Shown: piece by piece, positions 16,647-25,477 of the stretch
Layout of the letters: each line of letters starts with the position of its first letter
Position numbering within the stretch: position 1 is the stretch's first letter
DNA from: JADJSS01 sp046329815
GTDB lineage: Bacteria; Bacteroidota; Bacteroidia; Chitinophagales; JADIYW01
Assembly: GCA_046329815.1 (NCBI GenBank)
Contig: JAXLTY010000002.1
Span: forward strand, 1,116,001 to 1,180,000
Reading direction: 5' to 3'
Length of the DNA stretch: 64,000 nt
Notes under the pieces: model-generated
Told to the model about the DNA's origin: nothing
Databases searched by the model: none
What the model saw: the letters and a program-made list of their open reading frames with translations, nothing else
Program-made: the position numbers and the translations under genes

Positions 16647-19058
16647 TTAAAATTTATAATTATATCCGATTCGGATGACTTGCGTTTCGTTATAATCAGT
16701 GCTAACATATTTAAAGCCATCGCCTTGTATTTCTTTTTTAATCTTCATCGTGTTTGATAAATCGGTTACATTTAGGAATAATTCGCCTTTGCCTTTTTGT
16801 ATCGTCTTTTTCAAACCAATATCTAAAGAAAACCGTGAACCAATCTTGCCTTGCGGAATAATATCAGGCGCTAAAAAGATAGCTGTCAGTTGCACATCAA
16901 AACCTTTAGGTAAATGAAAGATGTTGTTCAGTTTTACATTACCTGAAACGATTTGTTGCTTGCCTACTGTAAAAGTGTGCGCAACCGGATATTTATTTTC
17001 TACGGTAAACGCGTTGATCTGGTTATGATATACATTTCCATTTAAGTTAAACGAATACCATTTGTTGATTTCCTGCGACAGCACAATTTCCAAACCTGAA
17101 TTAAAGCTCTTGTTTACGTTTTGAAACACTGCATAAATTAGTTTACTCGTATCAACGGTTGATGCGATTCGCGTGATCGTACCATCTGCAATGCGTGTAT
17201 AAGCAGCCGCGTACAAATATCCTTTCTTCCAGTTCGTTTTATAACCTAATTCTACACTATTTGTAAATTGAGGTCGCAATCCAGGATTACCAACTTTTAT
17301 AATTTCCGCATCATCATACTTCGGAAATATTCTGATATCTACTTCATTTGGTCTGTCCACTCTGCGGTTATAAAAAATAGATAATTTATTGTTGTCATTA
17401 ATTTTATATGCTAAACGCACATTCGGAAATGGCTGCGTGTATTTATAACCATCGCTTTTATAGGTGTTGTGATTCGGATTTACATTATATTGAATGCCGA
17501 CATATTCGAGTCGCATACCAACTTCTGCTTCAAATTTTTTATTCTCAAAAACATAGTTTCCATAGAATGCAGGAATGATTTCTTTGTAAGTCGCCCAACC
17601 GCCGGCGTTCGTATCTAATGGTGAATTCAAGCCTGGAAAGAATTGCATGTTCGTTGGAATATTTCGGTTGCGCAATTTAAAACCAGCTTCTATCCTACCG
17701 TATTTTAAAGGTTTTACGTAATCGATATTGATGTCGGCTACATGTTCATCCGATAATAATTTGAATGCATCTTTGCCTGTGTAAGTCGGCATAATATTAT
17801 CGAAGAAATATTTTTCGTCTTCGCGATGGAATGTGTAATTAAAACCAATATTCAATAAATGACCTGCTTGTTTGAATTTATGCTGATACGCAGCCGATGC
17901 CATCGCTGTTATCTTTAATTCATCTTCTAAAAATTTCCACAGTCGTAATCTTTCTGATAAATTTGCATTAAAAAAAGGTTCGTCGCCATTATCTAAGATC
18001 TTTTCGCTGCCAAACATACCTGATATCGTCAGCTTATCATTTTCTGTTATGTTATAATCAATACCTGTTTTGATGGTAGAGAAATGTGTATTTCGGTTAC
18101 GTTTGGTTTGTTGTTGAATAATAGTGCCGTCGTCATATGTGCGCGTTACAAATTCATTCTTATTCAAAGTTTGTGTAAACAAATAGTCGCCTTGAAAGAA
18201 GAAATTGATCTTATTCTTTCTATAATTTAACGATATAGTCGGATTTACTTTTGGCGTGAAACGATATTGCGGTCTAATTTCTGGTAAGTTTTGTTTGCGA
18301 ATCCATAATGAACCCAAACCAACTGTCATTCCTATCTTGCCATTAAAACCATCCTGTTTATTTTTTTTGTAGATTATATTAATGATGCCAGCATTACCAT
18401 TCGCATCATATTTTGCAGATGGATTATTGATGATCTCAATCTTTTCAATTGCTGATGCAGGAATATTATCCAGTCCTGACTGATTTCCAAAACCAGTAAT
18501 TGCTGTCTGTTTGCCATCGATTAACACTGTAATTTTATCATTGCCTCTTAGTTGTACTTTGCCGTCTTGTACTGTAACGCCGGGCAAATTTTGCATCGCT
18601 TGCAAAACTGAACTTCCATTTTGGCTGATGTTATCTTCTACCGAAAAAACTTTCTTATCCATTTTAGAACTCACATCGTCTTGTTTTGCAGTAACTAATA
18701 CCTCACTTAATATTTTTGTATCTTCTTCCAAATCAACCGTAGCAACATCTAAGAAATCTGACAAATTACCAACATACAATTTTTGCGTTTTGGTAATGTA
18801 ACCGATGAATGAAAACTCCAGTAAATAATTTTCAGGTTTAATGTTTGTCAGAGAAAAACGACCTTCGTCATCCGTTACTGTACCTGTTACAAACGCACTG
18901 TCTTTTTCATTTTTAAGTACCACATTCACATAAGACAAAGCTGCTTTAGTAGTTTTATTTTTTAATATTCCTGAAATAGTTACATTGCTGCTTTGCGCAT
19001 ATGCACTTGCAATTGATAAGACAATAAATAGAATAAATAAGCTGATTTTATTTTGCAT
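16647..19058 (-). CDS. TonB-dependent outer-membrane receptor
   Basis: 803 aa with signal peptide (MQNKISLFILFIVLSIASAYAQ). Residues about 25-115 are a carboxypeptidase-regulatory-like domain (ISGILKNKTTKAALSYVNVV, DEGRFSLTNIKPENYLLEFS). The plug domain follows at about 130-235 (VLQAMQNLPGVTVQDGKVQL, GFGNQSGLDNIPASAIEKIE, NPSAKYDANGNAGIINI). The rest is a 22-strand beta-barrel of the outer-membrane beta-barrel (OMP_b-brl_3) class, ending in aromatic-Lys-Phe as usual for barrels. The substrate is unknown. It lies 52 bp downstream of the histidine kinase on the same strand, so it may be part of its regulon or transcript. A hairpin terminator follows. Confidence 0.92.
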   Translation of the reverse strand: MQNKISLFILFIVLSIASAYAQSSNVTISGILKNKTTKAALSYVNVVLKNEKDSAFVTGTVTDDEGRFSLTNIKPENYLLEFSFIGYITKTQKLYVGNLSDFLDVATVDLEEDTKILSEVLVTAKQDDVSSKMDKKVFSVEDNISQNGSSVLQAMQNLPGVTVQDGKVQLRGNDKITVLIDGKQTAITGFGNQSGLDNIPASAIEKIEIINNPSAKYDANGNAGIINIIYKKNKQDGFNGKIGMTVGLGSLWIRKQNLPEIRPQYRFTPKVNPTISLNYRKNKINFFFQGDYLFTQTLNKNEFVTRTYDDGTIIQQQTKRNRNTHFSTIKTGIDYNITENDKLTISGMFGSEKILDNGDEPFFNANLSERLRLWKFLEDELKITAMASAAYQHKFKQAGHLLNIGFNYTFHREDEKYFFDNIMPTYTGKDAFKLLSDEHVADINIDYVKPLKYGRIEAGFKLRNRNIPTNMQFFPGLNSPLDTNAGGWATYKEIIPAFYGNYVFENKKFEAEVGMRLEYVGIQYNVNPNHNTYKSDGYKYTQPFPNVRLAYKINDNNKLSIFYNRRVDRPNEVDIRIFPKYDDAEIIKVGNPGLRPQFTNSVELGYKTNWKKGYLYAAAYTRIADGTITRIASTVDTSKLIYAVFQNVNKSFNSGLEIVLSQEINKWYSFNLNGNVYHNQINAFTVENKYPVAHTFTVGKQQIVSGNVKLNNIFHLPKGFDVQLTAIFLAPDIIPQGKIGSRFSLDIGLKKTIQKGKGELFLNVTDLSNTMKIKKEIQGDGFKYVSTDYNETQVIRIGYNYKF

Positions 19059-19110
19059 TATGTAAGTTTTGATGCAAAGTTGAGATACGATTTAGAAGAA
19101 AGTTTGAATT

Positions 19111-20376
19111 TTAGCATGTTACTGTAAAAACATGCAGATTATTTTCAAGAGCATAATCTATTTGCCAGTTATTAAGTTCAATAATCTTCTTCACTATTGC
19201 CAAACCTAGACCATTACCTTGTTCTTCTGAAGTAGTTTTCGAAAAACGCACAAACAATTTATCGGCAGACAATCCTTGCTGTTGTCCTGTGTTGGATATG
19301 CTTAATGTATGATTAGCAATATGTATTACAATTTCACCGTTTGCTATATTGTGTCGAATAGCATTCAGTAATAAGTTATTGATCATAATTTCCACCAGAG
19401 CTGCATTCGAATCTATTTTCAATTCCTGCTCAAACGATGTGCGAATATTAATATTTCGCGCTGCTGCCTGTTCTTTAAAGAAGAATAGATTCTTCTGAAT
19501 AATATCGTTCACAATAATACTTTCTTTATTGTGATAAGCATTGTTTTCTATCTTAGAAAGCAGCAGCAAATTTTTATTCAGGTGATTGAGTTTAGAAATA
19601 TTGTCATTCAGTGAACTCAATATTTCTGACTGCGCTTGCGTAATATCAGGAAGCTGTATCAGCGTATCGATCTTTGCCTGAAATACTGCTAAAGGTGTTT
19701 GTAGTTCATGTGCGGCATTTTCAATAAACTCACGTTGATTACGATAAATGACACTATTTTTCTCAATTAAATTTTCAATACTTTTATTCAATCGCACAAA
19801 CTCATCAATATCAGTCTCTGTAAAATGCGGCGCTTTGCTTTTATCAATTTCAAATTGTTCTATCTGAGTGAGTGTATCATTAAACGGATGCCATAATTTC
19901 TTTGATAAAAAATTAGTGGTAAAGTATAAACCAATCAGCAACACCAGTATCACAATCACAAACAACAACGCTGTACTTTGCACCACATCTTTTGATTCGA
20001 TCATATTGTTACGCGCCACATACGTAAACGGTTTTCCTTCAACCACAATTGGCGCATGCAGTTCACGATAAGGTTCCAGCTCATTGTCGAGTGTATCAAA
20101 ATAAGCAGTTTCAAAAATAGTATCGCGAGTAATAGTTTCCGCAGGTTTAATTTTTATGTCGCGATTATACTTGTTCCAATTTTCTATATCACTGATCTTA
20201 AAAGATGGAATCGCATATTGCAAAAATTCGTTTTTATGAAGTATTAATGTGTCATTCGTTTCATCTGCATATAATTTCTTTGTAATGAAATAAAATAATG
20301 GCGCAGACACCAACAATATAACAAGTGAAAAAATGAGATAAACTCTGGATGTTTTATGTAATAATTTTTTAGTCAT
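19111..20376 (-). CDS. Sensor histidine kinase
   Basis: 421 aa. There are two transmembrane helices (about residues 11-32 and 134-155) enclosing a ~100-residue periplasmic sensor. A cytoplasmic linker follows, then the dimerisation/phosphoacceptor domain with H223 in ENAAHELQTPLA. The HATPase domain has the N box (LLNAIRHNIANG) and G boxes (GNGLGLAIVKKI). It overlaps the 3' end of the response-regulator gene by 8 bp, so translation is coupled. The signal sensed is unknown. The TonB receptor gene directly downstream is a plausible target. Confidence 0.95.
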   Translation of the reverse strand: MTKKLLHKTSRVYLIFSLVILLVSAPLFYFITKKLYADETNDTLILHKNEFLQYAIPSFKISDIENWNKYNRDIKIKPAETITRDTIFETAYFDTLDNELEPYRELHAPIVVEGKPFTYVARNNMIESKDVVQSTALLFVIVILVLLIGLYFTTNFLSKKLWHPFNDTLTQIEQFEIDKSKAPHFTETDIDEFVRLNKSIENLIEKNSVIYRNQREFIENAAHELQTPLAVFQAKIDTLIQLPDITQAQSEILSSLNDNISKLNHLNKNLLLLSKIENNAYHNKESIIVNDIIQKNLFFFKEQAAARNINIRTSFEQELKIDSNAALVEIMINNLLLNAIRHNIANGEIVIHIANHTLSISNTGQQQGLSADKLFVRFSKTTSEEQGNGLGLAIVKKIIELNNWQIDYALENNLHVFTVTC

Positions 20377-21046
20377 GCTGCCATTTATACCCTAAACCAT
20401 ATACTGTTTTTATATAATCACCGCTGCCGGCATCGCTGAGTTTCTTTTTTAAATTTTTGATATGTGCATACACAAAATCATGATTATCGAGCATATCTGC
20501 CATGTCGCCGGAAAGATGTTCTGCAATAGCACTCTTGGATAACACTTTATTTTTATTGCCAATCAGGTACAACAACAAATCAATTTCTTTCTTAGTAACA
20601 TCAATCTTCTTATTCAGAACTTCTACTGTTTTAGCGATGATGTCGATTTGTATTTCATGAAAAACCACTACATTACTACCTTTGAAATTCTTTCGTCTGA
20701 TCAATGCCTGTATGCGCACCAATAATTCAGATAAATGAAATGGTTTAATCAGGTAATCATCAGCGCCGAGTTGCAAACCTTCGATGCGTGTTTCCAGTGT
20801 TTCTTTAGCTGATATAATGATGATACCTTCTGTTTTATTTAAGCTTTTGATGGATTCTAAAATTTCGAAGCCGTTGCCGTCAGGCAAGCCAAGATCTAAC
20901 AGGATGCAGTCGTATTCGTGTGAAGCTATTTTTTCTATAGCAGCATCTACGGTAAAAACCCACTCACAGATAAATTCATTACTGACCAGGTACGCCTGTA
21001 TGCTGTTCGCCAATTCCTTTTCATCTTCAATCAGTAAAACTTTCAT
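20369..21046 (-). CDS. OmpR-family response regulator
   Basis: 225 aa from the ATG at 21046, which gives the standard receiver start MKVLLIEDEKEL; the longer in-frame version adds 23 residues with no domain. Receiver domain residues 1-115 have phosphoacceptor D51 (CILLDLGLPDG) and K101-type lysine in DDYLIKPFH. A winged-helix DNA-binding domain fills about 130-225 (VTKKEIDLLLYLIGNKNKVLS, YIKTVYGLGYKW). It is the first gene of the response regulator-kinase pair. A -7 box TACCTTTG (minus strand, 21059-21052) lies 5 nt before the ATG, suggesting a leaderless mRNA (inference). Confidence 0.95.
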   Translation of the reverse strand: MKVLLIEDEKELANSIQAYLVSNEFICEWVFTVDAAIEKIASHEYDCILLDLGLPDGNGFEILESIKSLNKTEGIIIISAKETLETRIEGLQLGADDYLIKPFHLSELLVRIQALIRRKNFKGSNVVVFHEIQIDIIAKTVEVLNKKIDVTKKEIDLLLYLIGNKNKVLSKSAIAEHLSGDMADMLDNHDFVYAHIKNLKKKLSDAGSGDYIKTVYGLGYKWQHD

Positions 21047-21127
21047 AGCAACAAAGGTAATATTCAATTTAGAAGAAATTTTGAATTTGAATGAATTGTG
21101 ATTCAAGTCAAGCATTTAATTGATGGT

Positions 21128-21151
21128 GCTTCGCTAAACCCAGCATAACAG
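21128..21151. repeat. Degenerate dispersed repeat copy
   Basis: GCTTCGCTAAACCCAGCATA followed by ACAG is a diverged copy of the GCTTCGATAAACTCAGCATG module seen at 6463-6747 and 8002-8025. Confidence 0.6.
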
Positions 21152-21181
21152 TAGTGTGTGAGCAAAAAAAATAAGAAAATA

Positions 21182-21226
21182 TTTGCGCAACCGAAAAGTT
21201 GCATGTATATTTGCAACCGAATGGTT
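21182..21226 (+). promoter_or_regulatory. Autoregulated ArsR promoter and operator
   Basis: TTTG (21182-21185), a 20-bp spacer and TATATTTG (21206-21213) form a consensus promoter. GCAAC-N6-GTTGC (21187-21202) lies between the boxes. GCAACCGAATGGTT (21213-21226), containing the inverted repeat AACC-GAAT-GGTT, covers the predicted start site. The half-site GCAACCGAA occurs at both places. This resembles operators of ArsR repressors that precede SRPBCC genes, so autorepression is likely (inference). Confidence 0.65.
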
Positions 21227-21247
21227 TCTTAATTAAAAATCAGCATA

Positions 21248-21553
21248 ATGAGAAGAGACGTTTTTCAAGCAATAGCAGATCCAACAAGAAGAGCAATTAT
21301 AGGTTTGATTGCTCTACAGGCAATGACACCAAATGCATTGGCCGAACATTTTCATACTACGCGGCAAGCAGTTTCCAAGCATTTGAAAATATTAACGGAG
21401 TGTGAACTTACGGAAGCGAAACAAAGCGGCAGGGAAATCTATTATATATTAAATACATCGAAAATGAAAGAGATTGATAAATGGCTGGAACAATTCAGAA
21501 AAATTTGGGAAGACCGCTTTAACGAACTCGATAATATATTAGCTAACCAATAA
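21248..21553 (+). CDS. ArsR-family winged-helix repressor
   Basis: 101 aa. This is a small winged-helix protein with an ArsR/SdpR-type DNA-recognition helix in ALAEHFHTTRQAVSKHLKIL (residues 31-50) and a wing at EAKQSGREIYYIL. There is no metal-binding ELCVCDL motif, so it is not a metal sensor. The next gene, 10 bp downstream, codes for an SRPBCC protein; this ArsR-SRPBCC pair is a common two-gene operon, usually autorepressed. The promoter carries matching inverted repeats. Confidence 0.92.
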   Translation: MRRDVFQAIADPTRRAIIGLIALQAMTPNALAEHFHTTRQAVSKHLKILTECELTEAKQSGREIYYILNTSKMKEIDKWLEQFRKIWEDRFNELDNILANQ

Positions 21554-21563
21554 AATTAAAAAA

Positions 21564-22061
21564 ATGAGCAACAATTTAGTATTTGAATTCAACGTAAACA
21601 GAGAAACCAAAAGCATTCATGTAAGAAGAGAATTTGCAGCGGCTTTAGAAAAGGTATGGAATGCATGGACGGACAGTAAAATATTGGATCTGTGGTGGGC
21701 ACCGAAACCATTTCAGACCAAAACCAAATCACAGGATTTCAGCGTTGGCGGAAGCTGGTTTTATGCAATGGAAGGTCCGGATAATTTTGCGCATTATTGC
21801 CGTGCTGATTATAAATCTATTGAGCCGTTGAAAAGCTATTCCGGTTTGGATGCCTTCTGCGATGCAGACGGCAACATCAATGAAGGTTTTCCGCGTTCGT
21901 TGTGGAATGTCACTTTTACCGCTAATGGCGATTCATCAACGATAGTAGATATTGTTACCAGCTATGAAAAACTGGAAGATTTGGAAAAGATCATCGAAAT
22001 GGGTTTCAAAGAAGGTTTTACAATGGCTTTAGGAAACTTAGACGAGTTATTGGTATCTTAA
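21564..22061 (+). CDS. SRPBCC (AHSA1-like) domain protein
   Basis: 165 aa. A START/Bet v 1-like fold of the AHSA1 class: IHVRREFAAALEKVWNAWTD near the N-terminus, the WWAPKPFQT segment, a GGSWFYAMEGPD strand and a C-terminal helix MGFKEGFTMALGNLDELL. These proteins have a hydrophobic ligand cavity; ligands are mostly unknown. It is co-transcribed with the ArsR repressor 10 bp upstream. No catalytic residues can be proposed. Confidence 0.9.
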   Translation: MSNNLVFEFNVNRETKSIHVRREFAAALEKVWNAWTDSKILDLWWAPKPFQTKTKSQDFSVGGSWFYAMEGPDNFAHYCRADYKSIEPLKSYSGLDAFCDADGNINEGFPRSLWNVTFTANGDSSTIVDIVTSYEKLEDLEKIIEMGFKEGFTMALGNLDELLVS

Positions 22062-22084
22062 TCGCTGGTATCTTAAAATTGAAA

Positions 22085-22115
22085 CAGCCATCCATAAAAT
22101 GATGGCTGATTTTTT
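22085..22115 (+). terminator. Intrinsic terminator of the ArsR-SRPBCC operon
   Basis: CAGCCATC (22085-22092) pairs perfectly with GATGGCTG (22101-22108), followed by ATTTTTTAT. Confidence 0.87.
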
Positions 22116-22281
22116 ATGATATATACTTAGATTTGAATAATATAAGCACAGTTCTGAAACGAGTTGTATGTTTTATTCATATTTAGTCTAAATTTTCTGA
22201 CTTTTTTGATAAATTACTTGACTTAAGCCAAAAAAATTAAGATTTCTTTCAAAAGTAAATCCTGTTTATTAACTTAGTTAT

Positions 22282-22692
22282 ATGAATGATAAGAAAATTA
22301 TTTTACTTGTAGATGATGACGATGATGACAGATTCTTTTTCAAAGGTGCTATCGATAATTTAGGTGATCAATACACGCTGATCGAAGCAATTCATGGGCT
22401 TGCCGGTATCAACAAGTTGAACGATATGCAACCACTGCCGGATTTCATTTTCGTAGATATCAATATGCCTTATATGGATGGCACCTTGTTTTTATCGGAA
22501 GTAAAAAAAGACGACAGGTTCAAAGATATTCCTGTTATAATCTACACTACTTCTAATTCGCAGCTCGATAAAAATGCTACTCAAAAATTAGGAGCTGCTC
22601 ATTTTATGACCAAACTAAATGACATTACCAATTTGCATTTGGAGATTGCAAAAGCCATTGATACAATTATGGCACTTGAAGTTGGCAAATAA
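22282..22692 (+). CDS. Single-domain response regulator
   Basis: 136 aa, a receiver domain only (Rcp1-like). It has the acidic cluster in LLVDDDDDDRFFF (residues 8-20), phosphoacceptor D59 in FIFVDINMPYMDG, TTSN after beta-4 and the conserved Lys in HFMTKLND. It has no output domain, so it acts by protein contact or as a phosphate relay. The adjacent AraC gene is 80 bp downstream with its own promoter. No kinase lies next to it. Confidence 0.93.
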   Translation: MNDKKIILLVDDDDDDRFFFKGAIDNLGDQYTLIEAIHGLAGINKLNDMQPLPDFIFVDINMPYMDGTLFLSEVKKDDRFKDIPVIIYTTSNSQLDKNATQKLGAAHFMTKLNDITNLHLEIAKAIDTIMALEVGK

Positions 22693-22734
22693 ATAACCGG
22701 CTAAAACCTGTTCCTACCTTCGTATTATTTTTTA

Positions 22735-22742
22735 TACCTTTG
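22735..22742 (+). promoter_or_regulatory. -7 box of the AraC regulator gene
   Basis: TACCTTTG fits TAnnTTTG and lies 32 bp before the ATG at 22775. The -33 box is poor. Confidence 0.45.
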
Positions 22743-22774
22743 CATTATCATTTGAATTTTGCAATACCTGAAAA

Positions 22775-23707
22775 ATGAATACTATATCCGTAAAAGAATT
22801 CTACAAAGATGTTTTTGGTGGCAGTTGTCCAACTTTAGATAGCTTCTTAGACGATACTAACAATAAAGACATTGGACACTTTAACGTGTTCAACATCGCT
22901 GAGATGTATCAGTTGTGCAACAATACCAAACCTGCCATGCCTTACAACCGAAGAACTTATTACAAGATCAGTCTGATCAACGGCAGAAACAGAGTAGAAT
23001 ATGCTGATAAGGAAATTGATGTGCAGAACTATGCCGTGCTGTTTGCGAGCCCTAAGATTCCGTATAAATACACACCGCAGGACAATAACCAGAAAGGACA
23101 TTTCTGCATTTTCACGAAAGATTTTTTAGCGAAATCAAAAAGCGGCTTGGTGATCGATGAACTGCCTATCTTTAATTCAAATGCTGATTTTGTTTATCAG
23201 ATCAACGAGACGCAATACCGCGAACTGGAGCAGATATTTGAGAAGATGCACAGCGAGATCGATTCTGACTATGCTTTTAAATATGACTTACTGCGCAACT
23301 ATGTAATAGAAGCGATTCATTTCGGGCAAAAGCTAAAACCGGCAATCAGCATGCAGAACAGCGCAAATGCGTCAGCGCGTATTTCTACTTTATTTATTGA
23401 GTTGCTGGAACGACAGTTTCCTATTGAATCTTCTAAACAAGTATTACAATTAAAAACAGCGAAAGATTTTGCGGACACACTTCGCGTGCATGTCAATCAC
23501 CTGAATAAAGTGCTGAAAGAAATCACCGGCAAAACTACTACAGAAATTATCGGCAGCCGTATTACACAGGAAGCAAAGATATTACTGAAACAAACCACGT
23601 GGAATGTTTCTGAAGTTGCTTATAGTCTTGGTTTTGAAGAAGTAGCACATTTCTCTAATTTCTTTAAGAAGCAAACCAGTATTTCGCCTTTGGCGTTCAG
23701 AGCATAG
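22775..23707 (+). CDS. AraC-family transcriptional regulator
   Basis: 310 aa. An N-terminal cupin-like sensing domain (about 40-180, with YKISLINGRNRVEYADKEID and KGHFCIFTKDF) is followed by a C-terminal AraC/XylS domain with two helix-turn-helix units (FADTLRVHVNHLNKVLKEIT and VSEVAYSLGFEEVAHFSNFF, about 225-310). Such regulators usually activate neighbouring oxidoreductase genes. The SDR gene follows 90 bp downstream on the same strand and is a likely target (inference). Confidence 0.93.
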   Translation: MNTISVKEFYKDVFGGSCPTLDSFLDDTNNKDIGHFNVFNIAEMYQLCNNTKPAMPYNRRTYYKISLINGRNRVEYADKEIDVQNYAVLFASPKIPYKYTPQDNNQKGHFCIFTKDFLAKSKSGLVIDELPIFNSNADFVYQINETQYRELEQIFEKMHSEIDSDYAFKYDLLRNYVIEAIHFGQKLKPAISMQNSANASARISTLFIELLERQFPIESSKQVLQLKTAKDFADTLRVHVNHLNKVLKEITGKTTTEIIGSRITQEAKILLKQTTWNVSEVAYSLGFEEVAHFSNFFKKQTSISPLAFRA

Positions 23708-23797
23708 TTATTTGATTTTTGCAAATAACGCATTGATTTTCGTAAATGCTATTCGCTGAGCAATTGTCAATTTTGTATCGTAATTAAATACAAAAAA

Positions 23798-24568
23798 ATG
23801 ACAACAAGTAATTTAAACAAAATCGCCTTAGTAACAGGCGGCAGCCGTGGACTAGGAAAAAACATGGCGTTACAATTAGCACAAAAAGGATTCGATGTAA
23901 TAATAACGTATCACTCTAAAAGTGCGGAAGCGGAAAACGTAGTGAACGAAATTAAAGCAACCGGCCACAATGCGCACGCTTTGCAGTTGGATGTAGAAAA
24001 CAGCAGCAGCTTCGATGCTTTTGTTGATTCGTTCAAAACAACATTATCTTCTACTTTCAATGCCTCCACCTTTCATGCTTTAGTTAATAATGCAGGTTCA
24101 GGATTGCACGCTAATATTTCTGACACAACAGTAGATCAGTTCGATTCTATGGTGAACATTCATTTAAAAGCACCGTTCTTTTTAACGCAGAAACTGTTTC
24201 CGTTATTAGAAAAAGGCGGAAGCATAGTGAACATTTCTTCAGGTTTGGCAAGATTCAGTTTTACCGGTTATGATGCATACGCGATTATGAAAGGCGGCGT
24301 GGAAACGATGACACGCTACCAGGCGAAATTCTTAGGCGAAAAAGGTATCCGCGTAAACACGGTAGCGCCGGGCGCAATAGAAACCGATTTCGGCGGCGGC
24401 GCGGTTAGAGACAACAAAGAACTGAACCAGCAGCTTGCGTCTATAACTGCATTAGGCAGAGTAGGTTTGCCGGACGATATTGGCGGTGTGGTGGCGTTCT
24501 TATGTTCTGATGAATCTAAATGGGTGAACGCGCAACGCATAGAAGTTGCCGGCGGTATATTTATTTAA
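23798..24568 (+). CDS. Short-chain dehydrogenase/reductase
   Basis: 256 aa, classical SDR. The NAD(P)-binding motif is TGGSRGLGKN near residue 14; NNAGSG is the NAG motif; the catalytic serine is in IVNISSG and the catalytic pair is Y/K in YDAYAIMKGG; the C-terminal VNTVAPGAIETDF and SDESKWVNAQRIEVAGG are typical. The Arg after the glycine motif and the HSKSAEA segment favour NADPH. The substrate is unknown. It is located after an AraC regulator and ends in a strong terminator. Confidence 0.93.
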   Translation: MTTSNLNKIALVTGGSRGLGKNMALQLAQKGFDVIITYHSKSAEAENVVNEIKATGHNAHALQLDVENSSSFDAFVDSFKTTLSSTFNASTFHALVNNAGSGLHANISDTTVDQFDSMVNIHLKAPFFLTQKLFPLLEKGGSIVNISSGLARFSFTGYDAYAIMKGGVETMTRYQAKFLGEKGIRVNTVAPGAIETDFGGGAVRDNKELNQQLASITALGRVGLPDDIGGVVAFLCSDESKWVNAQRIEVAGGIFI

Positions 24569-24595
24569 GAGAACACAATAACACTATTTGTAAAA

Positions 24596-24621
24596 ACCAT
24601 CGCATGCGATGGTTTTTTTTT
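24596..24621 (+). terminator. Intrinsic terminator of the SDR gene
   Basis: ACCATCGC-AT-GCGATGGT (24596-24613) is a perfect palindrome followed by eight Ts. Confidence 0.88.
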
Positions 24622-24654
24622 ATTGCTGATGATTGTTTTTCATCTTAGTGTATC

Positions 24655-25031
24655 CGTCTCTAATAGGATTGTAATCGTCTATAAGGTCGTTGTAACGGTT
24701 TATAAGGTCATTGTAACCGTCTCTAAGAGGATTATAATGGTTTCTAAGGTCGTTGTAACGGTCTCTAAGAGGATTGTACTCTCTCTAAGGTCGTTGTAAC
24801 GGTCTTCAAGGTCATTGTAACCATTTCTAAGAGGATTGTAATCGTCTCTAAGGTCATTGTAACGGTTTCTAAGGTTGTTGTAACCGTTTCTAAGAGAATT
24901 GTAATCGTCTCTAAGGTCATTGTAACGGTTTCTAAGAGGATTGTAACCGTTTCTAAGAGAATTGTAATCGTCTCTAAGGTCGTTGTAACCGTTTCTATGG
25001 TTGTTGTAACGGTCTCTTTAATGCTTGTAAT
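24655..25031. repeat. 21-bp minisatellite, 18 units
   Basis: Eighteen units of 21 bp (one of 20) run from 24655 to 25031. Two unit types are interspersed: CGTCTCTAAGGTCGTTGTAA-C and CGTCTCTAAGAGGATTGTAA-T. Only the central GGTCGTT/AGGATT block and the flanking C/G differ. The period is a multiple of three, and both strands have a long open frame (minus-strand heptad T-V-T-T-L-E-T), but no start codon leads into it and the 20-bp unit breaks it, so it is probably not coding. Confidence 0.85.
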
Positions 25032-25335
25032 CGATTACAATGACCAAAAGGAGCGTGACAAACCATAAATAAGTGCCGGAATTGACTAAATAAATAGTTA
25101 CAATAGCTAAAACAATACTGTAAATAACTGAAAAGGATGTTTGAACAGGCAAATACACACTGCCAAACCTTAAAAAAAGAATAGAAACAGGCAAATAGAA
25201 AGATGAAAACCATAAGGCAGCGCAGGAAACCGATAATCAACCAACGGAAAGCCCCAAAGTGGAGGCGGAAAGCACCAAAGAGACAGGTTATACGCTTCGC
25301 GTCATTGCGAGGCACGGAGCCATCTCTTAGACCGT
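25032..25335. other. Gene-poor spacer with one inverted repeat-B copy
   Basis: No convincing gene here. The stretch has an unusual plus-strand purine-rich composition. At 25293-25326 there is a reverse-oriented copy of the GCTTCG...GCAATGACGC module (read here as CGCTTCGCGTCATTGCGAGG and CACGGAGC). A 106-codon minus-strand open frame through it looks like chance. Confidence 0.5.
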
Positions 25336-25368
25336 AACTCTGACAGGGTTTGAAACCCTGTCAGAGTT
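25336..25368. repeat. Perfect 33-bp palindromic element
   Basis: AACTCTGACAGGGTTT, a single G, then the exact reverse complement. Palindromes with this CTGACAGGGTTT core recur between genes in many Bacteroidota (general knowledge). It has no U-tract, so it is not a standard terminator. Confidence 0.8.
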
Positions 25369-25477
25369 CGTTGCTCGTATTACGCAACTTTTAGTTTGAA
25401 GTAGTATATTTACAGGAAGTGGTTTGTTGGTGAAGAAGACCAATAACGGCACAAGTAAAAAATATTATATTAAACAA

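Noticed and set aside
24655..25031. 21-bp repeats as a CRISPR array
   Set aside because: The repeats are head-to-tail with no unique spacers and do not match the anti-repeat of the tracrRNA.
24995..25315. 106-codon minus-strand ORF next to the minisatellite
   Set aside because: Phe/Cys-rich, runs through a dispersed repeat and into the minisatellite; looks like chance.
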